Below, one piece after another: positions 6,858 to 13,703 of a stretch of DNA of 16,776 bases. A program made the translations under genes and the position numbers. The notes under the pieces were generated by a model. It was not told the origin of the DNA. It did not search any database and saw nothing but the letters and a program-made list of their open reading frames with translations. The number at the start of each line of letters is the position of its first letter. Position 1 is the stretch's first letter. This stretch comes from Loktanella sp. UBA3435 (GTDB lineage Bacteria; Pseudomonadota; Alphaproteobacteria; Rhodobacterales; Rhodobacteraceae), in contig DFSO01000082.1 of NCBI GenBank assembly GCA_002378665.1, forward strand, positions 792 to 17,567, written 5' to 3'.

Positions 6858-7945
6858 GCCACGCGCCATCGGCTCATGACATCGCCGCCGATTGCGCGAT
6901 GTTCCAGCAATTCAAAACGTGGCGCATTTTCCAAAACTGTGACACCCAACGTGCCAAGTGCCGACATACCGTCGCCGCCGATCACCTTGGGACCATTGAA
7001 CAAAACCAGCTCGTCGACCAAGCCCGCCTTCATCAATGACGCAGCCAATTGCCCGCCGCCTTCGCAGAAAATCCGCGTGAGGCCCGCGCCTGCGAGTTGG
7101 CCCATCGCGTCGGATAGATCAACGTTGCTACCTTTGGTTTTGGCCAAAATGGAGTGTGCGCCCAGCGCTTTCCAGTCCCGCGCATCTGCTGCTGGACTAT
7201 GGCACAGCCAGACAGGTTGATCCTTGGCAGTTCGCGCCAGTTTGCCGTTGGTCGGCAGGTTCAAATCGGATGAAATCACCACGCGGACAGGTTGGCGCTC
7301 GGCCCCCATATCGCGCACATCCAGCATCGGATCATCGGCCCGCACGGTGCCCGCGCCGACCATCACAGCGTCATGTCTGGCCCGCATTGCATGGACCAAA
7401 CGGCGCGCTTGTGGCCCAGTGATCCATTGGCTATCGCCTGTTGTGGTTGCAATATGGCCGTCAAGCGTGGTCGCTAATTTCAGTGTAATATAAGGGCGCC
7501 CGCGCGTCTGCGTGAGGAAGAAACCCGCGTGATCTGCATCAGCTTGCTCTTTGAGAATACCCATGCGCACCGCAATTCCAGCGGCTTCGAGCATCGCAAT
7601 GCCAGCGCCAGAAACTTGAGGGTTTGGGTCGCCTGTCGCGACAACGACTTCGGCAATGCCCGCGTCGATCAGCGCATTGGCGCATGGCGGGGTTTTACCG
7701 TGGTGAGAGCATGGCTCTAGGCTCACATAGGCCGTCGCACCGCGCGCCTTGTCGCCCGCTTGGCACAAAGCTTCGGTCTCGGCATGGGGTCTGCCGCCAT
7801 CCGCTGTGCGGCCTCGGCCCACGATCACGCCATCACGCACGATCACGCAGCCGACCGCAGGGTTGGGCCATACACGGCCCATCCCACGCCGGCCCAAACT
7901 CAGGGCCAGCGCCATAAAGCGGGCGTCACTCTTCTGTTTTTGCAT
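6854..7945 (-). CDS. ribD: Bifunctional riboflavin biosynthesis deaminase/reductase RibD
   Basis: RibD deaminates the pyrimidine product of GTP cyclohydrolase II and then reduces its ribosyl side chain. The start chosen is the ATG at 7945, giving MQKQKSDARFMALALSLGRR, which matches the usual family N-terminus, and 363 residues. It overlaps the end of nrdR by 20 bases. The ATG at 7915 is the alternative; a longer frame from 8014 would run far into nrdR. The N-terminal cytidine-deaminase-like domain has its zinc ligands: HAE (H54, E56), PCS (C79) and PPC (C88). The C-terminal reductase domain begins near RPYITLKLATTLDGHIA and includes the later FCEGGGQLAASL. The frame is intact. It is separated from ribE by the oppositely oriented capsule block and converges on kpsC with overlapping stop codons, leaving no room for a terminator between them. 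Confidence 0.96.
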   Translation of the reverse strand: MQKQKSDARFMALALSLGRRGMGRVWPNPAVGCVIVRDGVIVGRGRTADGGRPHAETEALCQAGDKARGATAYVSLEPCSHHGKTPPCANALIDAGIAEVVVATGDPNPQVSGAGIAMLEAAGIAVRMGILKEQADADHAGFFLTQTRGRPYITLKLATTLDGHIATTTGDSQWITGPQARRLVHAMRARHDAVMVGAGTVRADDPMLDVRDMGAERQPVRVVISSDLNLPTNGKLARTAKDQPVWLCHSPAADARDWKALGAHSILAKTKGSNVDLSDAMGQLAGAGLTRIFCEGGGQLAASLMKAGLVDELVLFNGPKVIGGDGMSALGTLGVTVLENAPRFELLEHRAIGGDVMSRWRVA

Positions 7946-8393
7946 CCGGACGCAATTCGGAAACGAATTTGTCAAAATCATCTGCGGCTTGGAAGTTCTT
8001 GTAAACACTCGCAAAACGCACGTAGGCCACGGCGTCGATACGGGCCAGACTTTCCATTACAATCTCACCGATTGCCTTGGAGCCAATGTCCGTTTCCCCC
8101 ATGCTTTCCAAACGGCGCACGATACCAGAGATCATCTGATCCATACGTTCTGGCTCAACTGGGCGCTTCTGAAGGCTAATGCGGATCGACCGCTCTAGCT
8201 TATCGCGGTCAAAATCTTCGCGGCGACCATTGGATTTGATGACGACCAAATCACGGAGCTGCACGCGCTCGTAAGTAGTAAATCTGCCGCCACACGCGGG
8301 GCAAAATCGACGTCTGCGGATGGCGACATGGTCTTCCGCTGGACGTGAATCTTTAACTTGTGTGTCGACGTTTCCGCAAAAGGGGCAACGCAT
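7926..8393 (-). CDS. nrdR: Transcriptional repressor NrdR
   Basis: NrdR represses ribonucleotide reductase operons in response to nucleotides bound by its ATP-cone domain. The 155-residue product has the N-terminal zinc ribbon with C3, C6, C31 and C34 (CPFC and CPACG) followed by RRRRFCPACGGRFTTYE. The ATP-cone then covers about residues 46-136, including VIKSNGRREDFDRDKL and the later YVRFASVYKNF. A GAGGA ribosome binding site precedes the ATG at 8393. It is the first gene of the nrdR-ribD unit. About 190 bases upstream of it hold several short symmetric motifs (DnaA box, palindrome, phased GTGCAC), but I do not see a convincing NrdR box there. The frame is intact and its length is normal for the family. 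Confidence 0.97.
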   Translation of the reverse strand: MRCPFCGNVDTQVKDSRPAEDHVAIRRRRFCPACGGRFTTYERVQLRDLVVIKSNGRREDFDRDKLERSIRISLQKRPVEPERMDQMISGIVRRLESMGETDIGSKAIGEIVMESLARIDAVAYVRFASVYKNFQAADDFDKFVSELRPDAKTEE

Positions 8394-8444
8394 GGGCCTG
8401 TCCTCGTTTTATTTTTATACTGCCAGTCGTGGGTATTTTCCCAC

Positions 8445-8453
8445 TTATCCACA
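8445..8453 (+). promoter_or_regulatory. Perfect DnaA-box sequence upstream of nrdR
   Basis: TTATCCACA matches the strict DnaA box consensus exactly and lies about 52 bases upstream of the nrdR start. The match is seen directly. Binding of DnaA here is inference from one site; the chance of a given 9-mer on either strand of a window this size is roughly 1 in 8, and lower for a promoter region alone. Confidence 0.4.
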
Positions 8454-8497
8454 GGACTATAGGAGGCTTGGTACAATTTGGGTAGTGAGAAAATCGG

Positions 8498-8513
8498 CAC
8501 ACCAAATGGTGTG
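8498..8513. promoter_or_regulatory. Perfect 7-bp-arm palindrome, possible operator
   Basis: CACACCA (8498-8504) and TGGTGTG (8507-8513) are perfect inverted arms around AA, about 105 bases upstream of nrdR. Near-zero spacing and the absence of a T-run argue for a protein-binding site rather than a terminator. A second small symmetric motif, TGTGATGTCACA, lies at 8529-8540. The binding factor is unknown. Confidence 0.4.
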
Positions 8514-8544
8514 TCTGTAGAGACTCACTGTGATGTCACAACCT

Positions 8545-8572
8545 GTGCACACTACGTGCACTGCGCGTGCAC
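8545..8572. repeat. Three GTGCAC palindromes at exact 11-bp spacing
   Basis: GTGCAC occurs at 8545-8550, 8556-8561 and 8567-8572, with starts exactly 11 bases apart, about one helical turn. Each copy is a perfect 6-base palindrome. The array lies in the gap upstream of nrdR and just beyond the 3' end of the broken secreted-protein gene. It may be a phased binding site; the factor is unknown. Confidence 0.55.
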
Positions 8573-8581
8573 CGACGACGC

Positions 8582-9091
8582 TTAATCTGGCAGCGCAACC
8601 CACTTGAGCGCGCGGTCATCCCACGTCAGGCCAAGCGCCTCTTTCGCTTCAAACAGCAGGACATCCCACGTAAATTCAACCGAGGCACGGTCGCAGTCCA
8701 TGTCGAGAATGATTTTGTCGCCGCGCCATGCTGACACACCACCAAAGTTGCGATGCGGAACATCCTCATACAACTCTTCACCCCAAGGGCGCTCATACCC
8801 GACACGTACCGCATAGGCGTAGTTCTTGTTATAAAACACGACCTCCTCGACGATTGCGGTACCTGTCGCATTCCAAGGGCGGTAATCCAGTGCGGCGAGC
8901 GTTGTCTGTAGCGTCAATTCTGGCACCTGCCCCGCTTTGCCAAAGCTGTAGGTCGCGTGTTTGTCATCAAAGCAAACCTCAAGAAATTTTGCGCTGCCTG
9001 AAATCTGGCACGACATGAAGGTTTCTTAGCCCGCATTGCACATCGCCCAAGCGGGGCTGGCAAAAACCAACAAAGGAAGTACGTATTTCAT
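8582..9091 (-). pseudogene. Secreted hypothetical protein, broken by TAA at codon 22 (tandem paralog)
   Basis: From the ATG at 9091 (or the in-frame ATG at 9097, behind GGGGAAACG) the frame reads the signal peptide MKYVLPLLVFASPAWA and then MCNAG. It then meets TAA at 9026-9028. After the stop it continues for 148 residues without another break: ETFMSCQISGSAKFLEVCFDD and onwards. It aligns without gaps across the stop to the intact neighbour at 9114-9617, where the same position is Asp. The shared pattern is a CQI..SAK.L.VCFDD block, LDY.PW, EEVVFYN.NY.Y.V, FGGV and a C-terminal WV.LPD. The corrected length is 169 residues. Internal starts, such as the ATG at 9016, would give a product without a signal peptide. 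The function of the family is not recognised. A substitution-type nonsense mutation is the simplest reading. Confidence 0.75.
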
Positions 9092-9113
9092 CGGCATCGT
9101 TTCCCCGCGCCCT

Positions 9114-9617
9114 TTAGTCAGGCAGCTCAACCCATTCCCCATCGGAATAGACGTTGCCTAACTGGTTCTTCGCCTCTGAAAGCCCGTCCAAACGGTCAAT
9201 GTAAATGGTGGCAGGGTCACAGGTCAGGTTCGCAATTTCCACATTGTTCCGCTTCACTATCACCCCGCCAAATTGATCCACTTTGACCAACGCGTCAGGA
9301 TCATCAGGAATGTCCCGCCTGACTGCAACAGCCACCGTGTAGCTATAGTTTTGATTGTAAAACACGACCTCTTCCCAAATCGTGCTGCCTGCACCGGGCC
9401 AAGGGGTGTAATCCAGCGTCGCGATGCGCTCAACCAATTCGAGTTCTGGTGCCCCCATTGTCGGACCGAAACGATAGCTGGCGGCCTCGTCATCAAAACA
9501 AACCGACAGGGTTTTCGCGCTATTTTCGATCTGGCAAAATAGAAATGTACTGTCGTAACCTCCGCACTCTGCCCAAGCGGGCGCCGCGAGCAGGCTCAAT
9601 GCAACCGCATATCTCAT
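9114..9617 (-). CDS. Secreted hypothetical protein, intact tandem paralog
   Basis: This 167-residue protein starts MRYAVALSLLAAPAWAEC, a signal peptide with likely cleavage after AWA (residue 16), so it is probably periplasmic. The mature domain has paired cysteines (ECGGYDSTFLFCQI, VCFDD and LTCD), then LDYTPWPG, EEVVFYNQNYSYTV, FGGVIV and a final WVELPD. These blocks are shared with the broken copy immediately downstream, so the two arose by tandem duplication. The ATG overlaps the TGA of the HlyU-domain gene as TGATG; a GTG one codon upstream is an alternative start. The overlap indicates co-translation with that gene. I do not recognise the family or assign a function. Confidence 0.8.
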   Translation of the reverse strand: MRYAVALSLLAAPAWAECGGYDSTFLFCQIENSAKTLSVCFDDEAASYRFGPTMGAPELELVERIATLDYTPWPGAGSTIWEEVVFYNQNYSYTVAVAVRRDIPDDPDALVKVDQFGGVIVKRNNVEIANLTCDPATIYIDRLDGLSEAKNQLGNVYSDGEWVELPD

Positions 9618-9886
9618 CACGTTCCGACCCGCATCTTTGCTTGCTCATCAATGACTTGCTTGGCTTTTGCGAGGGAAACCTCATTGGCTTGCTCAAGGCT
9701 GTCAAAGGTATCAGCGCGGATCACTTGTTGGGTTTGGACCTCGCCATCGACCTCATTCTCAATACGCGCGGCCAAGCGGTATTTGGACCCTTCACGCATG
9801 GGCTCAACAATGATGCGGAAATCTTTGTAAATCTCAAAGGTTTCCTCAGTGGGCTTGCTGCCAAAGAGCGTTTTGAGAAACTTCAT
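9617..9886 (-). CDS. HlyU-domain small protein
   Basis: This 89-residue cytoplasmic protein has the look of the Pfam HlyU family (PF10115): MKFLKTLFGSK at the start, Y.DF.I...P..EG..YRLAARIE in the middle, VIRADTFDSLEQA, and AKQVIDEQ near the end. Members are widespread in Rhodobacterales. Despite the name, which comes from a haemolysin activator, I see no helix-turn-helix and would not infer DNA binding. A GGAGA ribosome binding site lies about 8 bases upstream of the ATG at 9886. The TGA overlaps the ATG of the secreted protein at 9114-9617, so the gene heads a short unit with the two secreted paralogs. The role is unknown. Confidence 0.85.
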   Translation of the reverse strand: MKFLKTLFGSKPTEETFEIYKDFRIIVEPMREGSKYRLAARIENEVDGEVQTQQVIRADTFDSLEQANEVSLAKAKQVIDEQAKMRVGT

Positions 9887-9936
9887 TGCGGGTCTCCATT
9901 CTTGGGTTGTCCCTACCTTAGCCGCAAAACAAAAGC

Positions 9937-9948
9937 GGGGTTAACCCC
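9937..9948 (-). terminator. Weak terminator-like palindrome after the sulfotransferase gene
   Basis: GGGG-TTAA-CCCC is a perfect 12-base palindrome, 9 bases past the sulfotransferase stop on the minus strand, and is followed there by GCTTTTGTTTT. The stem is only 4 base pairs but is all G-C and has a T-rich tail. It would separate this gene from the HlyU-domain gene. Plausible but weak. Confidence 0.35.
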
Positions 9949-9957
9949 AATTGATGC

Positions 9958-11525
9958 TTAAAGGTAGGCCCCGTCCCATCCGTCTGGATAGAAATCCTGC
10001 AACGCCGCTTTCAGCGGATCGAGGTGCGGCTCGTAATGTTTCCAACGTCCCATCGCCTTTGACGACAAAGGTGCGCGCACCTGCGCTGTCGAGAGGGTGT
10101 GGCTGTGGTTTTTGCTATTGGCATGATCCAAGACCGCAGGGTCCCAAGGCAGGTCTAGAAACGCGAGGGTTTTGCGCAGCGCGGTTTCCTGATCGGCTAT
10201 CACATCCTCGTAGCGCAGCGTCAAAATCGGGTTCGGCAGCACCTGCCCCCAATGGGTCATCAGCTTGCGATACTGCGCATAGGTCCGCCCCAGCAGCCCG
10301 ATGTCTTGGGTGTAGCTGTGCCATGCCGACAGCGGCTGAAGGTAGCAGGACACGCAGGTATCCAGCGGATCGCGGCGCATGTCGATGATCCGCGCGTTGG
10401 GCAGGATTTTGGCGAATAGCCCCAAAAGCTCAAAGTTATGCAGCGCCTTGTCGATCACCCGTGGTTGATATTTTTCGCAAGCGATTTCAGCGAGATAGCG
10501 CTTTCCAAACGAATGGGTCGCATCCAAGGGAATTTGCCTGATCGCTGAGACCATATCGCCGCCATAATGGGACCGCATCCCTGTTTGTTGGCACAGGTTG
10601 GGCAACGCTGGACTTTCGCCAACGCTGCTGATCTGGCTATGGCCGGTCAACATTTGTTCCAGCAGGGTCGAGCCGCTGCGCGGGAAGCCGATGATCAGAA
10701 CAGGTTGATCGCTGGGATCGCCTGTCGGTGTCGCGTAGTCCGCCCGTGTGACCGAAGTGCACAGGGTCTGGATAAAGCTGGCGTAACCCTTTTCATCGCG
10801 GCGCATTGGGGCGGCTGATTTCGCGCGGCTGAAGGCGTCATAGGCTGCGTTGTGATTGCCAGCGTCTAGATGGGCCTTTGCCAAAAGCTTGAGCGCGTCC
10901 GCAAAAGCGACGCCGCTTGTTTTCGCGAGTGGCGGCAGGATCTGCAACTTGAGATGTGCGAGAACGGGGTCGTCAGCGGCCACTGGGCCGACTGAGAATA
11001 GCAGGCTAATGACGTCGATATATCGGGGTGCGTTTCCCAAAGGTCGCGGGCCACGGCGGCCGCTTTGGCCAAATCGCCAGCCGCTCGCAGGTAGCGCCCC
11101 TTTTGGATAAGCGACGGCATGTGGTCAGGGCGTTTTGTTAGCGCAAGTTCGATCTTGGCGATGGCGGCATCTGGGCGATTGCGGGCCGCGTCTACGTGGG
11201 CTGCGATAAACAGGCTATCAGGATTGGCGGGGTCGAAGTGCAAGGCGGCGGCGGCATGCTGCTCTGCCTCGGCTAAACGTTTGCAATTGCTATAGGTTTC
11301 GGCGGCAAGGGCCTGCACTTCGGCTGATTTTGGCTTGAGCGCTACGAGGGATTCCACCGCTGCTGCCGCTTTGCGGAATTTGCGGGAATAGCGATTGTGA
11401 AAGCGGACGTAGGTGGACAGGACAACCGCGTTTTTCGGCTTGGCCCTCACAAGCGCATCGAACAAGGTTTCCGCTTCGGCGATACGCCCGTTTGCGGCCA
11501 GCGCCTTGGCTTTATCCAATGACAT
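9958..11525 (-). pseudogene. TPR-repeat sulfotransferase, one frameshift
   Basis: The N-terminal part from the ATG at 11525 is a chain of TPR-like helices (AEAETLFDALVRAKPKN, AEAEQHAAAALHFDPANPD, IAKIELALTKRPDH). The C-terminal part is a PAPS-dependent sulfotransferase of the Sulfotransfer_3 type. It has the 5'-phosphosulfate loop GFPRSGSTLLEQ and the 3'-phosphate motif MRRDPLDTCVSC. The two parts lie in different frames that meet near 11025-11028, at a run of four G (C on the coding strand). One extra base there joins WETHP to YIDVISLLFSVG and gives a single 522-residue protein, the layout common in Rhodobacterales. As read, translation stops at 10866-10868, before the catalytic domain. The acceptor is unknown; such enzymes are thought to sulfate surface or secreted molecules. 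A sequencing error in the homopolymer is the alternative. Confidence 0.85.
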
Positions 11526-11531
11526 CGTCGT

Positions 11532-11554
11532 GCCTCAGGCCAATGGCCCAAGGC
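11532..11554 (-). promoter_or_regulatory. 10-bp hairpin overlapping the sulfotransferase ribosome binding site
   Basis: In the 43-base gap between the rpoD stop and the ATG at 11525, GCCTCAGGCC (11532-11541) faces GGCCCAAGGC (11545-11554) across AAT. As minus-strand RNA this pairs over 10 positions with two G-U wobbles. It contains the only ribosome-binding-like GAGG of the downstream gene. No T-run follows on the minus strand; a TTTTT follows on the plus strand. Pairing is direct; regulation is inference. Confidence 0.45.
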
Positions 11555-11568
11555 AGTTTTTATGGATT

Positions 11569-13545
11569 TTATTGGTCAAGGAACGACCGCAGTTTGCGCG
11601 AACGGCTTGGGTGCTTGAGCTTGCGCAGCGCCTTTGCCTCGATCTGACGAATACGCTCACGTGTCACCGAGAACTGCTGACCCACTTCTTCAAGCGTGTG
11701 GTCGGTGTTCATGCCGATACCAAAACGCATCCGCAAAACACGCTCTTCACGTGGTGTCAGCGAGGCCAGAACGCGGGTCGTGGTTTCCTTCAGGTTTTCC
11801 TGAATAGCGGAATCCAACGGCAGGATCGCGTTCTTGTCTTCGATGAAATCGCCAAGCTGCGAATCTTCTTCGTCGCCGATTGGCGTCTCCAAAGAGATCG
11901 GCTCTTTCGCGATCTTCATAACCTTGCGGACCTTTTCCAAAGGCATTTGCAGTTTGGCTGCCAATTCCTCTGGTGTCGGCTCGCGGCCAATTTCGTGCAA
12001 CATCTGGCGACCAGTGCGGACCAGTTTGTTGATCGTCTCGATCATGTGCACAGGAATACGGATCGTGCGGGCCTGATCGGCGATGGAACGGGTGATCGCC
12101 TGACGGATCCACCACGTCGCATAAGTCGAGAACTTATAACCGCGACGGTACTCGAATTTATCAACAGCCTTCATCAGGCCGATGTTACCTTCTTGAATAA
12201 GATCAAGGAATTGCAGGCCACGGTTCGTGTACTTTTTCGCGATTGAAATAACCAAACGGAGGTTCGCTTCGACCATTTCTTTCTTGGCCTGACGCGCCTC
12301 TTTCTCACCTTTTTGAACCTGCTGCACGATGCGGCGGAATTCGTTGATATCCACACCGACATATTGGCCAACTTGGGCCATGTCGCCGCGAAGTTCTTCG
12401 ATCTTGTCGGTAGAACGTTCAATCAGCGCCTGCCAGCCTCGGCCAGCCTTTGCGCCCATTTCCTCAAGCCAGTTCGGGTCCAGCTCGCGGCCCTTATATT
12501 CGTCGATGAATTCACGACGGTTAATACGGGCTTGGTCGGCGAGCTTCACCATCGCGCTGTCGATGGACATGATGCGGCGGTTGATGCCGTAAAGCTGGTC
12601 GATCAACGCTTCAATACGGTTGCTGTGCAAGTGAAGCGAGTTCACCAGACCAACGATTTCCGTGCGCAGTTTTTGGTATTTCTTCTCTTCTTTGCCTGTA
12701 AAGGAAGAGTCCTCATTTAGCGTCGCGGACATCCGCGCGTCTTGCATATCAGACAATTTGCCAAAGCCGCGTGCGATGACTTCCAGCGTTTCCAGAACGC
12801 GTGGTTTCAGGGCCGCTTCCATTGCCGCAAGCGACATGTTGGCCTGATCGTCCTCGTCGTCATCATCATCCTTGCTGATCAGGTTACCGTCGGCATCTAC
12901 CTCGGCTGAATCTTCCTTCTCGGCCGCAGGTGCGCCTGCGACGGGGGCCACGACAGCGCCCAGACCATCTTCGTCCATCTGGTCGCCAAATGTCGTTTCA
13001 AGGTCGATGACGTCGCGCAGTAGAATGTCTTCGGACAAAAGTTCGTCGCGCCAGATCGTGATCGCTTGGAATGTCAGCGGGCTTTCGCAAAGCCCCAAAA
13101 TCATCGTATTGCGGCCAGCCTCGATGCGCTTGGCAATCGCAATTTCGCCTTCACGCGACAGCAGCTCAACAGAGCCCATTTCGCGCAGGTACATGCGAAC
13201 AGGGTCATCGGTGCGGTCCAGCTTTTCAGCATCCGCACCACCAAGGATAATATCACGAGAGCCCGCGACAGTGGCAACAGCGGTGCCGCCTTCTGGATCG
13301 TCGGTCTCTTCGGATTCTTCTTCCTCGGTCACCTGAATGCCCATCTCGGACAACATCGACATGACGTCCTCAATCTGGTCGGAGGACACCTGCTCAGGAG
13401 GCAGAACCGCGTTCAACTGATCGTAAGTGATGTAGCCACGTTCACGGGCGTCCGCGATCATCTTTTTGACTGCGGCTTGGGACATATCGAGGCTGATATC
13501 GCCGTCTTGGTCGTCCTTACGGTCGTCGTTATCTTTCGCGGCCAT
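11569..13545 (-). CDS. rpoD: Primary RNA polymerase sigma factor (sigma-70)
   Basis: RpoD directs RNA polymerase to housekeeping promoters. The ATG at 13545, with GAAGGAG upstream, gives 658 residues; the longer in-frame start at 13611 lacks a comparable signal. It has region 1.1 (DMSQAAVKKMIADARERGYI onwards), region 1.2 (DDPVRMYLREMG), and a long acidic non-conserved insert with a run of Asp/Glu. Region 2 (NLRLVISIAKKYTNRGLQFL, then YKFSTYATWWIRQAITR) is the core-binding and -10 element. Region 3 follows, then region 4 (TPREERVLRMRFGIGM, VTRERIRQIEAKALRKLKHP), which reads the -35 element. The frame is intact and the length normal for Rhodobacterales. It follows dnaG with a 158-base gap that holds four GANTC sites and is likely to contain a promoter. 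Confidence 0.98.
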   Translation of the reverse strand: MAAKDNDDRKDDQDGDISLDMSQAAVKKMIADARERGYITYDQLNAVLPPEQVSSDQIEDVMSMLSEMGIQVTEEEESEETDDPEGGTAVATVAGSRDIILGGADAEKLDRTDDPVRMYLREMGSVELLSREGEIAIAKRIEAGRNTMILGLCESPLTFQAITIWRDELLSEDILLRDVIDLETTFGDQMDEDGLGAVVAPVAGAPAAEKEDSAEVDADGNLISKDDDDDEDDQANMSLAAMEAALKPRVLETLEVIARGFGKLSDMQDARMSATLNEDSSFTGKEEKKYQKLRTEIVGLVNSLHLHSNRIEALIDQLYGINRRIMSIDSAMVKLADQARINRREFIDEYKGRELDPNWLEEMGAKAGRGWQALIERSTDKIEELRGDMAQVGQYVGVDINEFRRIVQQVQKGEKEARQAKKEMVEANLRLVISIAKKYTNRGLQFLDLIQEGNIGLMKAVDKFEYRRGYKFSTYATWWIRQAITRSIADQARTIRIPVHMIETINKLVRTGRQMLHEIGREPTPEELAAKLQMPLEKVRKVMKIAKEPISLETPIGDEEDSQLGDFIEDKNAILPLDSAIQENLKETTTRVLASLTPREERVLRMRFGIGMNTDHTLEEVGQQFSVTRERIRQIEAKALRKLKHPSRSRKLRSFLDQ

Positions 13546-13570
13546 GCGGGGCTCCTTCAAGAGGTCAAAC

Positions 13571-13630
13571 GAATCAAAGTGATCCGGATGATTCGGTTTC
13601 AAACGAATCAACCTGTATTTGGGGTGATTC
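13571..13630. promoter_or_regulatory. Cluster of four GANTC sites upstream of rpoD
   Basis: GAATC or GATTC occurs at 13571-13575, 13590-13594, 13605-13609 and 13626-13630, four sites in 60 bases. About 0.6 would be expected in this 158-base gap. Two sites lie in exact 12-base direct repeats, CAAACGAATCAA (13566-13577 and 13600-13611). TGATTCG and CGAATCA halves also face each other. GANTC is the site methylated by the cell-cycle methyltransferase CcrM in alphaproteobacteria. Regulation of rpoD by it is inference. Confidence 0.55.
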
Positions 13631-13703
13631 GCAAGGTGAGGTGGTCGTGTTTCTCAGATATGTTGCGGGACAGCGTGTGTTGGAGGTTCCCACTGAACCA
13701 AGA

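Noticed and set aside
8394..8581. NrdR box for autoregulation upstream of nrdR
   Set aside because: No sequence close to the ACACTATATATAGTGT-type consensus is visible; the palindromes present differ from it.
11413..12246. Plus-strand open frame of 277 codons opposite rpoD and the TPR region
   Set aside because: Antisense shadow of conserved rpoD; the product shows no family features.
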